Notes: generated by a model from the sequence alone, not told the origin. Positions 44,662 through 52,691 are shown, numbered from the stretch's first letter. The stretch is 64,000 nt of DNA from JBMNFI01 sp050949225 (GCA_050949225.1 JBMNFI010000001.1:434001-498000); one strand, 5' to 3'. Numbers and translations: made by a program.

Positions 44662-47526
44662 TTATACAATCTTAAACGAGAATGTCATTATCGTTTCAGT
44701 TTCTATCTCGCCGTTCAAGCGGCTCCGGATATCTTCCAAGAAAGCATCGCGCTCACGCTCTAACCTATCTTCTTCATCGTAGAGTTCGCGTTGCTTCTTC
44801 TTCAGTGATGTTTCGAGCTTGTTTATTTCAGCCGATTTATCCAACATTTCTTCAAGAGTGCCGACATCTTTTAATGCTCGGCGCTCTTTTTTCTTTTCGG
44901 CAATTTCTTTCCTTGCCGCTTTTAGATATTTTTGCAAGCCGTCTTTCAGATCTTCGGTATAAGCCTCCATCTGGGCTTCCTGCTCCAAGAAGAACCTCAT
45001 ATTACGTTCGGCAATCTCAGCCTTTTGGTTTGCAATTCGTTCTTGCCTCTGGGTAATAAGGTCTGCAGTTTCAGGGGAACATTCACCGACCACAGTGGCT
45101 CTCAGTCTCATAATACGTTCGAGCATATCATCATCAATATAAGTTCCATCATTTGTTATGACTGAAAAGATAAGGTGCTCCTCGTTTTCGATACCCTTGT
45201 GCGTCAGTTTATCAATGGAAATTATTCCATTCTTCAAATTTGGATGGCTGTCTAAAAAGCTTATGCGCTCTGCTGTTGGTAGCATTGAGTGCATGAATTG
45301 AATCTCTACTTCCGGTAACTTGCCGGGTTTCATAACCCCTTTAATCCAATCGCTTACTAATTCACCGTCTCGGCGCAGGAACTCATCATGCTGTTCCTCT
45401 GCATCGCGCCAACGAAGATTATAGGTCTTGGTATCACCATTAGTCTTATATTTAAAACGCCATTGGTTGAGGGGTTCTACACGTTCTGCGCCCTGCATCA
45501 CGAAAAAGCTGAAAAGCCACTGCGAAAACCGATCAAGTTCCATTATTGTATTGGTATGACAATCCTTCAACCGTACAGATACTTCTTCATCAAAGTTATC
45601 TAAAATTGATTGCCGGGCCTCTGTCATCCTCTCGTCTATCTGATCGGATAGTTCCGACTGCAAAGCATCAAAAGCTGCTTTTATTTCATCAGGTTTTCGG
45701 CAGGTCTGATAAATATCAAGAATGCGCTTTTCAAAGTCTACTCCATCCTCGATTGCGCCTAAAACTTCATCAGATGAACCAAAGGTGCCTTCAAATAGTC
45801 TGAATTTCTGTGAAAGAAGTTGATATACCCTTTCATCTGCGGCATTGCCGTTGTTCAGAAAGTTTATAACAATAACATCATTTTTTTGCCCATAGCGGTG
45901 ACAACGACCTATACGTTGCTCTATGCGTTGCGGATTCCACGGCAAATCATAGTTAACGACTATATTACAGAATTGCAGGTTTATACCTTCAGCGGCCGCT
46001 TCTGTGCCGATAAGTATTGAAGCATTATTTCGGAACTCTTCTATAATTGCAGACTTCTTGTCTGCTGCCATTGAGCCGGAAATCGTTCCATCATCCTTAT
46101 GACGCACTTTCCATTCGCTATAAACACGGTTAGATACGGGGTCAGAGTTTGAACCGTCTAAAAACACAATCTGCCCGTCATAGCCGTTTTGAGTAAGCAG
46201 ATTCATTAGATATCGTTGAGTTCGTTTGGACTCGGTAAAAATGACGGCTTTCCTTACGCCTCCAAGTTCCTCATTTCTCTTAAACCCTTCTTCAAGAGCT
46301 AAAAGCAAGTTATCACCTTTGGCGTTTGTCTTAATACTATCAGCGAGTTCAGCATACTGCCTCAAGTCCTCAATTTCTTGTTTAATGCCTTCGTAGTCCG
46401 CCGTAAGCTCATCAGTTGCACCACAGTCTCCATCGCCGTTTTCACCATCGATAAGTTCCTCAATGCCATCGTAATCATCGAGGTCGGTAAGGTTTAACTG
46501 GGCTTCATAATCGGTCAATTTCAAATTTAACCGCTCAATGATTGTGGACAGCGTACCGTGGATTGCCATTGAAGACGATGCCAGAAGTTTCCGAGCAACT
46601 AACATCAGAAGTTGGCGTTGCCCTTGTGGGAACGCATGAAGTCTCTCACGTTGTAAATAATTAGACACGTCATTGTACAACTTCTCTTCATCAGGGCTTG
46701 GTGTATAAGTCGATAAAATGACTGTCCTGTCCGTGTAAGGAACATATTCTCGTACTTGATGACGCAATGTTCTCTTGCAGAAATTATGTAAGCGTGTTTT
46801 TAAGTTCCTGTTCCTGAGTTCGATGTTCGACACATTAACATATGCCTCACGAAAAATATCAGGGTCGCCAAAAACCCTCTCATCAATAATGCTGACAAGG
46901 CCGTAAAGTTCCATCAGATTATTTTGGAGTGGGGTTGCGGTAAGAAGCAGCTTCTTTTTACCTTTAAGAGCCTGCTTTAGGTTGTTTCCCATGACATTGT
47001 TACGCTTGTAGACGTTGCGCAGTTTATGCGCCTCGTCCATTATCACCAAATCCCAGTTGACTAACTGAATGTCCCGCATCTTTGCCGATGCAAAATTATA
47101 TGAGCATATTACCACTGCATCTTGAACCAGAAACGGATTGCATGACGGGTCGTTCTTTTTTGCCTTGTTATAATTTTTGGATTCTAATATTTCTGAACGT
47201 ATAAAAAACTTTTCCTCAAGTTCCGCTCTCCATTGGGTCCGTAACGACGCCGTTACTATTAATAGTATTTTACGTTTGCGTTCTGACCAACATTGTGCAA
47301 GTACAAGCCCGGCCTCAATCGTCTTTCCAAGACCAACTTCATCTGCCAGCAATGCACCGCTTGATAGAGGTGATTTTAACGCAAATAAAGCTGCATCTAC
47401 TTGGTGTGGATTTAAGTCAACCTTTACCCCTGACATAGATGAAGCAAGCCCGTCAATTTTGTCTTGCGGGCGTCTTAGCATAAGTTGTTCGGCAAAAAAC
47501 CGAATTTGATGCTCTGTATACGACAT
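44662..47526 (-). CDS. SNF2/RapA-type DNA helicase with C-terminal coiled coil
   Basis: A 954-aa Swi2/Snf2 ATPase: HQVDAALFALKSPL, Walker A ADEVGLGKTIEAG (62-74), motif II VIMDEAHKLRN, motif III LLLTATPLQNN, and the C-lobe IFTESKRTQRYLMNLL with NLQFCNIVVNYDLPWNPQRI and QRIGRCHRYGQ. It resembles RapA and the DrmD helicase of DISARM. The final 130 residues are a charged coiled coil (ALKDVGTLEEMLDKSAEINK and flanks). SNF2 ATPases translocate on dsDNA and may load or activate the restriction partners. It is first of the large genes, 15 bp after the HTH regulator. Confidence 0.9.
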   Translation of the reverse strand: MSYTEHQIRFFAEQLMLRRPQDKIDGLASSMSGVKVDLNPHQVDAALFALKSPLSSGALLADEVGLGKTIEAGLVLAQCWSERKRKILLIVTASLRTQWRAELEEKFFIRSEILESKNYNKAKKNDPSCNPFLVQDAVVICSYNFASAKMRDIQLVNWDLVIMDEAHKLRNVYKRNNVMGNNLKQALKGKKKLLLTATPLQNNLMELYGLVSIIDERVFGDPDIFREAYVNVSNIELRNRNLKTRLHNFCKRTLRHQVREYVPYTDRTVILSTYTPSPDEEKLYNDVSNYLQRERLHAFPQGQRQLLMLVARKLLASSSMAIHGTLSTIIERLNLKLTDYEAQLNLTDLDDYDGIEELIDGENGDGDCGATDELTADYEGIKQEIEDLRQYAELADSIKTNAKGDNLLLALEEGFKRNEELGGVRKAVIFTESKRTQRYLMNLLTQNGYDGQIVFLDGSNSDPVSNRVYSEWKVRHKDDGTISGSMAADKKSAIIEEFRNNASILIGTEAAAEGINLQFCNIVVNYDLPWNPQRIEQRIGRCHRYGQKNDVIVINFLNNGNAADERVYQLLSQKFRLFEGTFGSSDEVLGAIEDGVDFEKRILDIYQTCRKPDEIKAAFDALQSELSDQIDERMTEARQSILDNFDEEVSVRLKDCHTNTIMELDRFSQWLFSFFVMQGAERVEPLNQWRFKYKTNGDTKTYNLRWRDAEEQHDEFLRRDGELVSDWIKGVMKPGKLPEVEIQFMHSMLPTAERISFLDSHPNLKNGIISIDKLTHKGIENEEHLIFSVITNDGTYIDDDMLERIMRLRATVVGECSPETADLITQRQERIANQKAEIAERNMRFFLEQEAQMEAYTEDLKDGLQKYLKAARKEIAEKKKERRALKDVGTLEEMLDKSAEINKLETSLKKKQRELYDEEDRLERERDAFLEDIRSRLNGEIETETIMTFSFKIV

Positions 47527-47541
47527 TGCGTGTTACCCCCC

Positions 47542-47748
47542 TCACTCGTCTTCAGACATTTCCATAATGTCCGAAATATCACAATTCAACGCTCGACATA
47601 TTTTTTCGAGAGTTTCCGTATTGACGTTTTCATTTTTCCCCAGTTTCGTAACGGATGCAGAACTGATACCCGCCAAGGTTGGGAGGTCTTTTTTCTTAAG
47701 GTCTCGGTCAATTAGAAGTTTCCAAAGTTTTTTATAGCTTATTGCCAT
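47542..47748 (-). CDS. small Cro/C1-type HTH regulator
   Basis: A 68-aa helix-turn-helix protein (Cro/CI, YozG-like): KKDLPTLAGISSASVTKLGK is the HTH and LEKICRALNCDISDIMEM the following helices. It leads the operon 15 bp before the SNF2 gene. R-M systems often have a small HTH controller in this place that delays restriction until methylation is complete; by analogy this is the candidate control protein. It is distinct from the phage-like repressor on the opposite strand. Confidence 0.82.
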   Translation of the reverse strand: MAISYKKLWKLLIDRDLKKKDLPTLAGISSASVTKLGKNENVNTETLEKICRALNCDISDIMEMSEDE

Positions 47749-47792
47749 TTCTATACCTCGCCTTCAGGTTCTCTGATTGTGCTATTTTTATC

Positions 47793-47821
47793 ATTATATA
47801 TCATTCGACATATTATTGCAA
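47793..47821 (-). promoter_or_regulatory. sigma-A promoter of the defence-like operon
   Basis: On the minus strand TTGCAA (47816-47821) and TATAAT (47793-47798) are 17 bp apart, with an AT-rich start region 45 bp before the HTH gene. No other promoter is obvious inside the 13.5-kb operon. Confidence 0.65.
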
Positions 47822-47909
47822 GAGTAATTGGTGCGATGTCATGAATTTATGCTAACAATGCTTGAAATCACTTTCCATGGAGAATTTGCTTATTCCTCAT
47901 AGTTAGGTA

Positions 47910-47939
47910 TTGACAAGCCATATAATAAAATGATATAAT
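47910..47939 (+). promoter_or_regulatory. sigma-A promoter of the prophage repressor operon
   Basis: Consensus TTGACA (47910-47915) and TATAAT (47934-47939) with 18-bp spacing. The predicted start falls inside the twin palindromes that follow. Confidence 0.8.
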
Positions 47940-47940
47940 A

Positions 47941-47970
47941 CGCTTATAAGCGAAGTAGCTTATAAGCTAC
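47941..47970. promoter_or_regulatory. twin palindromic operators GCTTATAAGC
   Basis: CGCTTATAAGCG (47941-47952) and GTAGCTTATAAGCTAC (47955-47970) are perfect palindromes sharing the core GCTTATAAGC, centred about 16 bp apart. They lie right after the -10 box, where a bound repressor would block its own promoter. The likely ligand is the HTH protein encoded 40 bp downstream. Confidence 0.7.
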
Positions 47971-48009
47971 ATTGGAAAATATTTCACGTCAAATGAACGG
48001 AGTTTGAAA

Positions 48010-48402
48010 ATGGCTGGAGAATTTGGCAAGTTTATCGATAGTAAAAGGAAGGGGCGCGGTTCCGGCGGTGAGGATATAAAATTAAAAGACATTGCCGATG
48101 CAATGGGGATGACCGCTTCCTATCTTTCAGACATCGTCAAGGGTAGGCGCAATCCACCTGAGATGCACATTCTCGAAAAAATCGCCGTTGTACTTCAATT
48201 AACATCGGAGGAAAAGGAAGAAATGCTTGACCTTGCCGGAAGGGATAGGGATTCTGCTGCTCCCGACTTGCCTGAATACCTAATGTCAACGCAGTTACCT
48301 CATGTCAGAAAAGCATTACGCCGAGCAAACGAGAAGAATCTTGGCGATGCTTTTTGGAAGAAGGTATACGAGGAAATTAATAAACAGGATGAGGAACGGT
48401 AA
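48010..48402 (+). CDS. prophage XRE-family repressor
   Basis: From ATG 48010 (GGAG 7 nt upstream; the TTG at 48004 is too close) the product is 130 aa. The HTH is IKLKDIADAMGMTASYLSDI, followed by VKGRRNPPEMHILEKIAVVL; the C-terminal part is helical and may dimerise. The next gene, 15 bp on, is an ImmA/IrrE peptidase. This repressor-protease pair is typical of the mobile-element switch of the ImmR-ImmA type, in which the protease removes the repressor when the host is stressed. Confidence 0.85.
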   Translation: MAGEFGKFIDSKRKGRGSGGEDIKLKDIADAMGMTASYLSDIVKGRRNPPEMHILEKIAVVLQLTSEEKEEMLDLAGRDRDSAAPDLPEYLMSTQLPHVRKALRRANEKNLGDAFWKKVYEEINKQDEER

Positions 48403-48417
48403 ATGGGAGGAATGTAG

Positions 48418-49131
48418 ATGGCAGTATTACTTGATTCAAATGCTCCGCATATTTGCAGAGATGATTTTGACAAAGAGGCTATAGCTTTTTTAGAGAAGTA
48501 CTATCCAGAGGCACTGCAGAGTCCAATGGCAGTACCTATCTTGGAAATTGCCCGCAAGCGCATGGGATTACGTGTCGTTGAGAGACATTTATCCGAAGAT
48601 TTTAGTGTATTGGGTCAAATGTGCTTTACCAGCGGTATTGAAGAAATTTATGTAAAGGAAACTGAGGAGTATCAAAGCGTAAAGGTGCGGTACGGTACTA
48701 TGATTATCGATCCCGACACAATCGAAAAGCGAAATGAAGGCTGTAAGAATAATACCATCGCTCACGAAGCGTTCCACTGGCATAAACATCGGGATTACTA
48801 TATCGCCGCTTCGGTGGTTGATCCCAAAAAAGCTATTAAAGTTCGTAGCGGCTTCGACAAATACGATGAGTCCAGTAAAGCGGACTGGTCGGACGAAGAT
48901 TGGATGGAGTGGCAAGCGCGAGGCATCGCTCCTCGTATCCTTATGCCTCCAGTACAATTTGACGATATGGCAAAGCAATTTATTAAGGACTTTTCTGCTA
49001 CAAAAATCCCGAATATTCTTTGGCAATCTAAGCATCATTGGGTCGTTAATGAGTTAGCCAATTTTTTCAAGGTATCAAAACAATCCGCTGAAATCCGTCT
49101 TATTGAGAGGGGTTACTATTCGTATGAGTAA
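48418..49131 (+). CDS. ImmA/IrrE-family metallopeptidase
   Basis: The 237-aa protein has the zinc peptidase motif HEAFH (His116, Glu117, His120) in NNTIAHEAFHWHKHRD. Family members (ImmA, IrrE/PprI) cleave a partner repressor, here probably the XRE protein encoded just upstream. GGGAGG is 7 nt before ATG. The C-terminal region (NVLWQSKHHW-like ILWQSKHHWVVNELANFFKV) looks like a winged helix. It would release the early genes of the element on induction. Confidence 0.88.
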   Translation: MAVLLDSNAPHICRDDFDKEAIAFLEKYYPEALQSPMAVPILEIARKRMGLRVVERHLSEDFSVLGQMCFTSGIEEIYVKETEEYQSVKVRYGTMIIDPDTIEKRNEGCKNNTIAHEAFHWHKHRDYYIAASVVDPKKAIKVRSGFDKYDESSKADWSDEDWMEWQARGIAPRILMPPVQFDDMAKQFIKDFSATKIPNILWQSKHHWVVNELANFFKVSKQSAEIRLIERGYYSYE

Positions 49132-49209
49132 TTGCACCAAAGTGCCTATTTTTTTGCCTATAAACTTCGCAACATAGCTTATTAGCGTGATTGTGAGAAA
49201 GGAGGCTTT

Positions 49210-49389
49210 ATGCAAGAGACAATCAAATGCCCAAAGTGCCAAAAGAGAATATTTGACCTCGAATGGCGTGAGCGAACGGTTGTGAAAATCAAATGTATTC
49301 ATTGCCGCAACATAGTAGCAATCGAACGTGAGCCAGTAGGTCTGGCAAAGCAAACATCAGAACCCATACGACTACAGAAAGCCCTTTAA
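49210..49389 (+). CDS. Com-like small zinc-finger protein
   Basis: A 59-aa protein with GGAGG 4 nt before ATG. Two CxxC knuckles, KCPKCQKRIF and IKCIHCRNIVAIE, match the pattern of the Mu Com family, a small zinc protein that opens mom mRNA for translation. It ends with a basic tail. No mom-like gene is adjacent, so its target in this element is unknown. It begins the early lytic block after the repressor operon. Confidence 0.72.
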   Translation: MQETIKCPKCQKRIFDLEWRERTVVKIKCIHCRNIVAIEREPVGLAKQTSEPIRLQKAL

Positions 49390-49454
49390 CCTTATCTGAG
49401 TTGTAATTAAATTAACCATTTCATACCGAGCAACGGAGCCGAGTGCGAGCTACC

Positions 49455-49504
49455 AAATGGCCGGATGATTTACGAAACGCAAATTCGTAATCATCCGGCC
49501 ATTT
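49455..49504. other. long hairpin in the intergenic gap
   Basis: The left arm 49455-49476 and right arm 49484-49504 pair over 21 bp with one bulged T; the core is AAATGGCCGGATGA. It may be a terminator after the Com-like gene or a structured leader for the gene at 49575. The U-tract is weak. Confidence 0.6.
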
Positions 49505-49574
49505 GTGTTTTGTAAGCATTCGGCTCTTTATATGTCTCTCGCTTGGCTCCTTGCATATTCGAAAGGAGTCAACC

Positions 49575-50318
49575 ATGAGCCAAAACAACACTTTTAGAAC
49601 CACCCCTATCCCACACCGCACAAAATTTGGTGAGCCAATGGCTTACTATACACTTTCCGACGATGGGAAAGTCCACACCGAAACGTCAAGGGCAGGTTGC
49701 CTTGCTCGCATCGAGGAACCTAATAACCCATTCCCTCAACGCTGGTATGTCGATGAAGAGTCCGGTCTTGTTGTCCGCCTACCCCGTAATCAAAAGGGTG
49801 AAGAACTCGCACGCGACAATATGCGATATATCTGGCGGGAGGATAAAAGACAAGAGCGCAAAGCTTCTTGCATAGTAGAAAGTTCAACCCGTTGCCCGAT
49901 AACCTGCGCAAAATGCCCAATGAATACCATCTGCGAATCAAAGCACAAGGCGAAATGCGGCCTTTCATGCGTCAAGAAATGCGAATCCTGCTCCCTAATT
50001 CAGACCAGAGAAGTCGAGTTGGATAAGACCTATACAGCTGACGATGGCGATTCTATCTCACGCTTTGAACCTGCCGATCCCGCTGATATCGCCGATATTT
50101 TAGAGCAAAAAGCTGTATTAGACACACTCTATGCTGCCCTTGCTGCCCTAACTCAAGAAGACCGTAATCTTATAACTGACCGGGTTATCCTTGAAAAGAC
50201 CGTGCGTGAATTAGCACCAAAATACGGTTTTAAATCGTCACGCAGCATAACCGTTCATGAACGTCGTATTCTTGACATTCTGCGAAACGATGAAGCTTTG
50301 AAGAAGTTTTTCGAATAA
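49575..50318 (+). CDS. Cys-rich phage protein with sigma-70 region 4-like HTH
   Basis: From ATG 49575 (AAAGGAGTC, good spacing) the product is 247 aa. The N-terminal half contains TFRTTPIPHRTKFGEPMAYY and a region like a DUF6329/regulatory protein. The middle has ten cysteines (CPITCAKCPMNTICESK, CGLSCVKKCESCSL), so zinc or iron-sulfur binding is likely. The C-terminus (LTQEDRNLITDRVILEKTV, then YGFKSSRSITVHERRILDIL) is like sigma-70 region 4. I infer a phage transcription factor for the early genes downstream. The exact family is not certain. Confidence 0.7.
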   Translation: MSQNNTFRTTPIPHRTKFGEPMAYYTLSDDGKVHTETSRAGCLARIEEPNNPFPQRWYVDEESGLVVRLPRNQKGEELARDNMRYIWREDKRQERKASCIVESSTRCPITCAKCPMNTICESKHKAKCGLSCVKKCESCSLIQTREVELDKTYTADDGDSISRFEPADPADIADILEQKAVLDTLYAALAALTQEDRNLITDRVILEKTVRELAPKYGFKSSRSITVHERRILDILRNDEALKKFFE

Positions 50319-50330
50319 CCGGCCTCTGTC

Positions 50331-50376
50331 AGTACGCAACCGCCCCTCTTCTGTCTGTAGACGGTAGAGGGGCGGT
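50331..50376 (+). ncRNA. structured RNA element, copy 1
   Basis: AGTACGCA precedes a perfect 10-bp stem ACCGCCCCTC/GAGGGGCGGT (50339-50348, 50367-50376) with loop text CTGTCTGTAGACGGTA. A second copy, with the same 5' word and loop, is at 54692-54736. It lies between the sigma-like gene and the short genes leading to DUF2800. Comparative work has named RNA motifs after DUF2800 and DUF2815 genes; this may belong there, but I cannot test the match. Confidence 0.55.
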
Positions 50377-50405
50377 AAAGCCTCCTCGGAAACGGAGGTA
50401 AGAAA

Positions 50406-50588
50406 ATGCAAACAAAAGCAAATGAAAGGGACGCGGATATGCGCGATGCCGAGCTGGATGAAGAACTTGCAGGCATCCTTACGGCAATCAGCGTTGTATC
50501 CAAACGTCTCGCCAAGAAGCTGCTCGCACTTCAAAGGCAGAATGAATCCACCGGGGAAGGAGGTGCACCGGATGAGCAAGATGAGTGA
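50406..50588 (+). CDS. 60-aa helical phage protein
   Basis: A GGAGG box is 7 nt before ATG. The product is acidic at the start (ERDADMRDAELDEELAGI) with a basic helix (SVVSKRLAKKLLALQRQ). It overlaps the next gene by 17 bp. I do not recognise it; such short ORFs are standard in this position of Firmicute phages. Confidence 0.6.
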   Translation: MQTKANERDADMRDAELDEELAGILTAISVVSKRLAKKLLALQRQNESTGEGGAPDEQDE

Positions 50589-50886
50589 ACTCGACCACTG
50601 TGTCGGGGAGCTTCGAAATGCAGCACAGTCCCTGAACGCAGTAGCTGATAACCTAACTGCCCTTTTCAGCAGCAGCCAATCCGAAGTAACGGTACAGTCG
50701 GAACCAAAGCCAACCCCGAAACCCCTGACGTTGGAAGCGGTCAGAGCGGTACTTGCAGAAAAATCCCGCAACGGCCACACCGCCAAAATTCGGGAACTGC
50801 TCGAAAAGCATGGCGCGTCGAAGCTATCAGAGATTGACCCCGCCAAAGTACGCCGCCCTGCTTGCGGAAGCGGAGGTGCTGGGTAA
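50572..50886 (+). CDS. phage protein, 'rrp5-like', probable C-terminal frameshift
   Basis: ATG 50572 has GGAGGTG upstream, and the 104-aa product begins MSKMSELDHCVGELRNAAQS. A conserved part is KPLTLEAVRAVLAEKSRNGH followed by LLEKHGASKLSEIDPAK. After DPAK the reading becomes VRRPACGSGGAG, but removing one A of the AAA in GCCAAAGTAC gives YAALLAEAEVLGNG, which reads as a normal protein end and stops within a few bases of the next start. It may be a real one-base insertion or a sequence error. The function is unknown; it always precedes DUF2800 in the phages I know of. Confidence 0.65.
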   Translation: MSKMSELDHCVGELRNAAQSLNAVADNLTALFSSSQSEVTVQSEPKPTPKPLTLEAVRAVLAEKSRNGHTAKIRELLEKHGASKLSEIDPAKVRRPACGSGGAG

Positions 50887-52046
50887 TGGGTAAACACGCG
50901 CTTCTCTCTGCTTCCTCAAGCCACCGATGGCTTAATTGCCCTCCTTCGGCCCGGCTTTGTGAGCAGTACGAGGACAAAGGCAGCAGCTACGCCGCCGAAG
51001 GTACGGATGCCCACACCCTTGGCGAATACAAACTAAAAACCGCACTCGGTATCCGTGCTAAAGACCCAACCGCCCACCTTGAATATTACAGCGATGAGAT
51101 GGAGGAATGCGCCACCGGTTATGCCGTCTACATCATGGAACTGGTGGAAACTGCAAAGCAGAATTGCACCGACCCTGTGGTGCTTATCGAACAGCGGCTC
51201 GACTTCTCCAAGTATGTTGAGGGCGGCTTCGGTACCGGTGATTGCGTGGTCATCGCTGATGGCACGCTCCACATTTGCGACTATAAGCACGGGCAGGGAG
51301 TGCTTATTGAATCTGAGGAAAATTCTCAGATGAAATTATACGCCTTGGGTGCGCTGGAGTTGTTTGATGGCATCTACGACATCGACACAGTCAGCATGAC
51401 AGTATATCAGCCAAGACGAAATAACATCAGCACCCACACGGTTTTCAAGGAATCCCTCTATCAATGGGCAGAGGAAGTCTTAAAACCCATCGCCGAACTT
51501 GCCTACGACGGCGAAGGAGAATTCCAATGCGGTGATTGGTGCCAGTTCTGCAAGGCGAAGCACGATTGCCGTAAACGGGCGGAGCATAACCTCGAACTGG
51601 CAAAACATGAGTTTAAGCTGCCGCCGCTTCTGGAGGATGATGAAATTGGATCCATCCTTGGAAGGATTGATGATCTTGTTTCTTGGGCTTCCGATATTAA
51701 GGACTATGCTCTCCAAGCCGCACTCAGCGGTAAGGATTGGAACGGTTGGAAGCTGGTCGAAGGCCGCTCCAACCGAAGGTATACAAACGAAGAAGCTGTA
51801 GCTGATACCGTCAGTACAGCTGGCTACGACCCATACGAACATAAGGTGATGGGCATTACCGCTATGGAGAAAGTTCTCGGCAAGGCGAGATTCTCTGAAC
51901 TGCTCGGCAGTTTGGTTGAAAAGCCTCAAGGTAAACCAACGCTCGTACCGGAGAGCGATAAACGTCCGGCATATCCATTAGCTCAACGAGTTGAGCAGGC
52001 AAAACACGATTTTAATGATTATGAGGAGGAAATTTCTAATGGCTAA
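50886..52046 (+). CDS. DUF2800 phage nuclease-like protein (Cas4/AddB type)
   Basis: Starting at ATG 50886 (TAATG overlap with the previous stop), 386 aa. The motif GTGDCVVIADGTLHICDYKH has the Asp and Asp-x-Lys pattern of a PD-(D/E)XK nuclease. The C-terminal half has a cysteine cluster GDWCQFCKAKHDCRKRAE typical of iron-sulfur Cas4/AddB enzymes. The N-terminus HALLSASSSHRWLNCPPSAR is a family hallmark. It probably processes DNA ends in phage replication or recombination, next to the ssDNA-binding protein. Confidence 0.9.
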   Translation: MGKHALLSASSSHRWLNCPPSARLCEQYEDKGSSYAAEGTDAHTLGEYKLKTALGIRAKDPTAHLEYYSDEMEECATGYAVYIMELVETAKQNCTDPVVLIEQRLDFSKYVEGGFGTGDCVVIADGTLHICDYKHGQGVLIESEENSQMKLYALGALELFDGIYDIDTVSMTVYQPRRNNISTHTVFKESLYQWAEEVLKPIAELAYDGEGEFQCGDWCQFCKAKHDCRKRAEHNLELAKHEFKLPPLLEDDEIGSILGRIDDLVSWASDIKDYALQAALSGKDWNGWKLVEGRSNRRYTNEEAVADTVSTAGYDPYEHKVMGITAMEKVLGKARFSELLGSLVEKPQGKPTLVPESDKRPAYPLAQRVEQAKHDFNDYEEEISNG

Positions 52047-52626
52047 CACGACAAATAATGTAAACACACAGGCTCAAAACCCTATGAAGGTCATCACTGG
52101 ACCCGACACTCGTTGGTCTTACGCCAATGTATGGGAAGCGAAATCCATCAACGGAGGTGCACCGAAGTTCTCGGTATCTCTTATCATTCCAAAGTCTGAC
52201 GCAAAGACTGTGGCAAAAATAAAAGCAGCGATTGAAGCAGCCTACCGTGACGGCGAGGCAAAATTAAAAGGCAACGGCAAGTCCGTTCCACCCCTTGTTG
52301 CACTCAAAACCCCTCTCCGCGATGGTGATACGGAAAGACCCGATGATCCCGCCTACGAAAATGCATACTTTATAAACGCCAACAGTGCAACCGCTCCGGG
52401 CGTGGTAGATGCAGACCGTCAGGAAATTTTGAACCGTTCAGAAGTGTACAGCGGTGTATACGGCAGGGCGAGCGTAAATTTCTACGCTTTCAACTCAAAC
52501 GGCAACAAAGGAATCGCCTGTGGGCTTAATAACCTTCAGAAAGTCCGCGACGGTGAGCCTCTCGGCGGCAAATCCCGTGCAGAGGATGACTTCGCCACCT
52601 ACGACGACGATGATTTTCTTGGATAA
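52039..52626 (+). CDS. DUF2815 / Enc34-type ssDNA-binding protein
   Basis: A 195-aa protein from ATG 52039 (GAGGAGG upstream), overlapping DUF2800 by 8 bp. The motifs are ITGPDTRWSYANVWEAKSIN, PKFSVSLIIPKSDAKTVAKI and EVYSGVYGRASVNFYAFNSN; the C-terminus is acidic (EDDFATYDDDDFLG), as in phage SSBs. The family includes the phage Enc34 ssDNA-binding protein. It coats ssDNA during replication, with the polymerase and VapE encoded downstream. Confidence 0.9.
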   Translation: MANTTNNVNTQAQNPMKVITGPDTRWSYANVWEAKSINGGAPKFSVSLIIPKSDAKTVAKIKAAIEAAYRDGEAKLKGNGKSVPPLVALKTPLRDGDTERPDDPAYENAYFINANSATAPGVVDADRQEILNRSEVYSGVYGRASVNFYAFNSNGNKGIACGLNNLQKVRDGEPLGGKSRAEDDFATYDDDDFLG

Positions 52627-52646
52627 CCATATTACACCAACTACGG

Positions 52647-52672
52647 AGGGCGGCGGGGCAACTTGCCGCTCT
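52647..52672 (+). promoter_or_regulatory. hairpin before the DNA polymerase gene
   Basis: An 8-bp stem AGGGCGGC/GCCGCTCT (one G-T) with a 10-nt loop lies 20 bp before the polymerase start. It may adjust translation or be a partial terminator, but it has no clear U-run. Confidence 0.45.
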
Positions 52673-52691
52673 CTTACGTTATGGAGGGCTT

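Noticed and set aside
34250..47748. DISARM or BREX system
   Set aside because: The SNF2 helicase and methyltransferase recall DISARM class 1, but no DrmA, DrmB (DUF1998) or DrmC (PLD) is present, and no BREX PglZ, BrxC or BrxL.
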